Position numbers and translations under genes: made by a program
Source: Saprospiraceae bacterium
Lineage (GTDB): Bacteria > Bacteroidota > Bacteroidia > Chitinophagales > Saprospiraceae
Assembly (NCBI GenBank): GCA_028285085.1
Contig: JANQQI010000132.1
Coordinates: 83,993 to 147,992, forward strand
Length of the DNA: 64,000 nt
Direction: 5' to 3'
Part shown: positions 61,629 through 64,000 of the stretch, piece by piece
Position numbering within the stretch: the stretch's first letter is position 1
How the letters are laid out: every line of letters begins with the position of its first letter
The notes under the pieces: model-generated
Databases searched by the model: none
Told to the model about the DNA's origin: nothing
Seen by the model: only the letters and a program-made list of their open reading frames with translations

Positions 61629-61672
61629 TTATCCACATTTTTCTGTGGATAAGTGCAAAAAGGTGTGGATAA
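61629..61672. other. Cluster of three perfect DnaA boxes
   Basis: TTATCCACA at 61629-61637, and its complement TGTGGATAA at 61644-61652 and again at 61664-61672. Two boxes face each other across 6 bp and so can also pair as a 9-bp hairpin, and the third follows in the same direction as the second with a 20-bp offset. The site lies in the intergenic space between the convergent DUF58 and folA genes. There is no AT-rich unwinding element beside it, so it may be a DnaA regulatory or titration site. Confidence 0.7.
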
Positions 61673-61690
61673 CTGATTTTCAGCCTGTGT

Positions 61691-62200
61691 TTAAGCTTCT
61701 TCTTCGACTGTTTTCTTCTCAAAAACCTTAAACACATAATTGTGCGCGTTCTTCTCATCCGCCTCGTGGGCTTTCTCTGATTGTAAGTCCCATTCGGACC
61801 AGTCCATCTCAGGGAAAAATATATCGCCTTCCGGCTCAATATCCACCTCGGTATAGTAGAGACGATCCCAATAGGGTAAACTCATGGCGTAGATTTGAGC
61901 CCCACCAATGATAAAAACTTCCTCTTCGCCATTATCCGCGGCAAGTTGTAGCGCCTCGTCGACGGAGTGGGTAATCAGGCAGTTCGATGCAAGATAATAC
62001 GGATTACGGGTGATAATCACATTCGTACGCTTGGGTAGGGCACGACCGATAGAATCATAACACTTGCGGCCCATTACTACATGGTGTCCCATCGTAACGC
62101 GTTTGAAATATCTCAGGTCGGCGGGTAGGCGCCAGGGAATGTCATTGTTTGCCCCAATCACACCATTTTTAGCCACCGCAACAATAGCAGAAATAATCAT
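61691..62200 (-). CDS. folA: Dihydrofolate reductase
   Basis: A 169-aa type I DHFR that reduces dihydrofolate with NADPH. It starts MIISAIVAVAKNGVIGANNDIPWRLPADLRYFKRVTMGHHVVMGRKCYDSIGRALPKRTNVIITR, with the substrate-pocket IPWRLPADL, the NADPH-binding MGRKCYDSIG and the GGAQIYAMSLPYWDRLYYTEV loop. Asp27 (the acid in Leu-Pro-Ala-Asp) is conserved. The C-terminus is acidic, ending KTVEEEA. The gene is convergent with DUF58 and ends 19 bp from the DnaA-box cluster. No thyA is seen nearby. Start at ATG 62200. Confidence 0.95.
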   Translation of the reverse strand: MIISAIVAVAKNGVIGANNDIPWRLPADLRYFKRVTMGHHVVMGRKCYDSIGRALPKRTNVIITRNPYYLASNCLITHSVDEALQLAADNGEEEVFIIGGAQIYAMSLPYWDRLYYTEVDIEPEGDIFFPEMDWSEWDLQSEKAHEADEKNAHNYVFKVFEKKTVEEEA

Positions 62201-62263
62201 CGAACTGTCATTTTGTGATCGCGCGAAGATAAGGAAAAGGTAGAAGAGATGAGGGGCGAATGT

Positions 62264-63439
62264 CTACTGTTCTTTCACGCTTTTTGTAGTAGAGCTAGGC
62301 ATCGCTTCCAGCAAGCGCTCCGAGCTATCAAACTTGGCGAGATGCCGTCGTGTTCTATCCGCAAAGCGTTGCATGGTTTGCTGTTGTCGATCGGTCATAC
62401 CAAGTGGGTTGTCCTGCTTTTCGTAGGCAGAAATGGGTACAACGTGATAGGTCGGTCGGCCTTTCTTATTCTTGTGAATGTAGCGCCAAACTGGCCAGTA
62501 TTGGTGTTCTCCCAGACTGGCTCGCTGGGTATGCAAATCCTTGAGTAATTCGATTTCGAAGACGAGTCCACCGTCAGTATTCGGTTTCGTTTGGTTGGAA
62601 ATGAAGTTACCAAGGGAATAAGCAACGACAACTTTTTTGTGGCTACTATCCGCTTGCAAAAGGTGATGTTCTTTAATCGGTTGTACCACATGGGGATGAC
62701 TCCCGACAATCAAGTCAGCACCCCAGGCAAAAAGGGAATCCGCAAGACGATTTTGGGTTTTACTCTCGTTGAGTTGATATTCCAAACCCCAATGCATTAA
62801 CACAATGATCAAGTCCGGCTGTAGCATCTGTGCCATTTGCATATCAGCTCGCATTTGCATGGTATCAATTTCGTTGACTACTGTCGGCGGCTTGGTCGAC
62901 AAACCATTTGTCCCATAGGTATAATTTAGGAAAGCGAGCTTAAACTCATTTTTATACACAATCAAGGGATAAAACAGCTCTCTTTCTTCGGCATTGCGAA
63001 AGGTACCTGTTTGATAAAATCCATAATCCTTAACGGTCTCAACGGTTTTAATCACCCCTTTTTTGCCGGCATCGTTTGAGTGATTATTAGCAGTAACGAG
63101 CATGTCGAAACCCGACAGGCGCAACGCCCGCGCCAGATCATCCGGGCTACGAAACTGAGGATAACCTTGGTAGGGTGGCTCACCGGGCAAAGTCACTTCC
63201 AAATTAGCGATGGCCAAATCCGCCGCTTCGATCTGCGGCCTCAGATATTGAAAACAAGGCAAATAATCGTAGGATTCATTCCTCACCACTTCCGCAGAGC
63301 GGATTTGTGGGCCATGCCCCATGACATCTCCAACGAAAAGCAATTGCAAACGAGCGGTACTGTCTGTCGTTTGTGCTACCGATATCTGTGATAAGAAAAG
63401 GAAGCTACCGATCAGCAAAATGCGCAAGTAGATTAGCAT
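62264..63439 (-). CDS. CapA-family (PGA_cap) poly-gamma-glutamate-type phosphoesterase
   Basis: A 391-aa secreted protein (signal peptide MLIYLRILLIGSFLFLSQISVAQ) with the PGA_cap/metallophosphatase-like fold: LLFVGDVMGHGPQI (metal ligands Asp, His), DLAIANLEVTLPGEP, FDMLVTANNHSNDAGKKG, IIVLMHWGLEYQ, and DLIVGSHPHVVQPI. All calcineurin-like metal ligands are in place, so the enzyme is likely active. In Bacillus, CapA takes part in polyglutamate synthesis. Most Bacteroidota homologues have no such pathway, so the true substrate is unknown. It ends 63 bp upstream of folA. Start at ATG 63439. Confidence 0.9.
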   Translation of the reverse strand: MLIYLRILLIGSFLFLSQISVAQTTDSTARLQLLFVGDVMGHGPQIRSAEVVRNESYDYLPCFQYLRPQIEAADLAIANLEVTLPGEPPYQGYPQFRSPDDLARALRLSGFDMLVTANNHSNDAGKKGVIKTVETVKDYGFYQTGTFRNAEERELFYPLIVYKNEFKLAFLNYTYGTNGLSTKPPTVVNEIDTMQMRADMQMAQMLQPDLIIVLMHWGLEYQLNESKTQNRLADSLFAWGADLIVGSHPHVVQPIKEHHLLQADSSHKKVVVAYSLGNFISNQTKPNTDGGLVFEIELLKDLHTQRASLGEHQYWPVWRYIHKNKKGRPTYHVVPISAYEKQDNPLGMTDRQQQTMQRFADRTRRHLAKFDSSERLLEAMPSSTTKSVKEQ

Positions 63440-63459
63440 GGACGACGAGGGTTTGTGCG

Positions 63460-64000
63460 TTAAGGATTATCCACCAAATTAGCTTGGGTCATGCGATCCT
63501 CCAGCCATTGGCGAGAATCATCGACCTGTCCTTTGAGATATTTTTCAATCATCAGACTAGCAATAGGCGCTGCGTAGGTGGCTCCCCATATTCCGTGCTC
63601 TACGTATACGGCAATGGCGATTTTAGGATTATCTTTTGGTGCAAAGGCGAAAAACACCGAGTGGTCTTTTCCGTGTGGATTCTGCGAAGTTCCCGTTTTT
63701 CCGCATACGACCAAGTCCTTGATTCGAGCAATTTTAGCCGTTCCACTGATCAACACCTTTTCCATGCCTTCGATTACGGGCTCAAAATGCTGCGCATCGA
63801 CGCCTACGTATTTACGTGTCCGATATTCTTCGTCCAAAGCAATTTCCGCATTGCGGAAGCCTTTTGCCAAGTGGGGCGTGATATACCAACCGCGGTTCGC
63901 CATAATGGCGGCCAGATTTGCCATTTGCAGGGTCGTCATCTGGATTTCTCCCTGACCAATGCCAATTGACATAATTGTCGGGGAACGCCAACTGCCTTTG
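63460..64000 (-). CDS. mrdA: Penicillin-binding protein 2 (C-terminal part, cut by window)
   Basis: Only the last 180 codons are visible; the gene continues beyond 64000. The segment begins KGSWRSPTIMSIGIGQGEIQMTTLQMANLAAIMANRGWYITPHL and contains the KTGTSQNPHG motif of the transpeptidase active site, followed by DHSVFFAFAPKDNPKIAIAVYVEHGIWGATYAAPIASLMIEKYL. It ends DRMTQANLVDNP. The order and the GQGE/KTGT pair identify an elongasome class B PBP (MrdA/PBP2). The gene is oriented toward the CapA gene with a 20-bp gap. Confidence 0.92.
   Translation of the reverse strand, partial: KGSWRSPTIMSIGIGQGEIQMTTLQMANLAAIMANRGWYITPHLAKGFRNAEIALDEEYRTRKYVGVDAQHFEPVIEGMEKVLISGTAKIARIKDLVVCGKTGTSQNPHGKDHSVFFAFAPKDNPKIAIAVYVEHGIWGATYAAPIASLMIEKYLKGQVDDSRQWLEDRMTQANLVDNP

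Noticed and set aside
61629..61672. Full chromosomal replication origin (oriC)
   Set aside because: Three boxes alone do not make an origin; no AT-rich unwinding region or adjacent dnaA/dnaN is visible, so only a DnaA-box cluster is claimed.
1..64000. CRISPR arrays, tRNA/rRNA genes, intact insertion sequences
   Set aside because: I scanned the intergenic stretches for regular repeat-spacer structure, cloverleaf-like hairpins and transposase motifs and found none convincing. Very diverged copies could escape visual inspection.

Overview
The window looks like a chromosomal segment of a Bacteroidota species, most likely from the Saprospiria (Lewinella or Haliscomenobacter type). The grounds are several C-terminal type IX secretion (T9SS) sorting domains, SprB-like repeats, an ECF sigma / FecR / TonB-receptor trio, a propeller-type (Reg_prop/Y_Y_Y) sensor kinase, BshA, an FG-GAP/UnbV secreted protein, and promoters of the TAnnTTTG type. 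The taxonomic placement is inference. There are no rRNA or tRNA genes, no CRISPR array and no intact insertion sequence that I can see.

Region 1 (1-10.9 kb) is visibly more AT-rich than the rest and is accessory in character. It holds a TPR sensor kinase with a truncated response regulator, then a two-gene operon (an unknown 255-aa protein and a cytoplasmic trypsin-like protease). A graveyard of gene fossils follows: a comM piece, an HTH piece and a T9SS tail. Next is a single 1.9-kb-codon gene for a giant NLR-like protein (CHAT caspase-like protease - NACHT ATPase - pentapeptide - about 14 WD40 blades - TPR - transmembrane helices). Intact comM borders it on the right. A comM fossil on one side and intact comM on the other suggest that comM is an insertion or exchange site. 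The two proteases and the NLR are the best candidate for an undescribed conflict/defence system.

Region 2 (10.9-39.7 kb) is mostly core and household genes: comM, hemA, two paralogous long-chain acyl-CoA synthetases flanking a small HEAT / zinc-ribbon / XRE-DUF2975 cassette, a YceI lipoprotein, a MerR/B12-fold regulator that has lost its cobalamin-ligand histidines, a large T9SS adhesin-like protein, bshA, AraC, an NRDE protein, two lipoproteins (one an extremely acidic four-repeat protein), and the TonB receptor / FecR / ECF sigma signalling operon.

Region 3 (39.8-46.6 kb) is a self-contained two-component locus: a NarL-type response regulator, an unknown 183-aa protein, a 1010-aa propeller sensor kinase, a 51-aa putative membrane peptide, a GNAT-like protein and an enolase-superfamily epimerase. 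Three of these genes are preceded by the same dyad, CCACAT-N4-ATGTGG (one arm base differs in the third). In all three a -7-like TTTG follows exactly 27 bp after the dyad, which defines a candidate regulon that can be read directly from the sequence.

Region 4 (46.6-64 kb) carries an FG-GAP/T9SS protein, a GAF-domain protein, a Crp/Fnr regulator, rlmD-type rRNA methyltransferase, an RDD protein divergent from the SpoIIM - DUF4129 - DUF4350 - MoxR - DUF58 operon, a cluster of three perfect DnaA boxes, folA, a CapA-family protein and the C-terminal part of penicillin-binding protein 2, cut by the window end.
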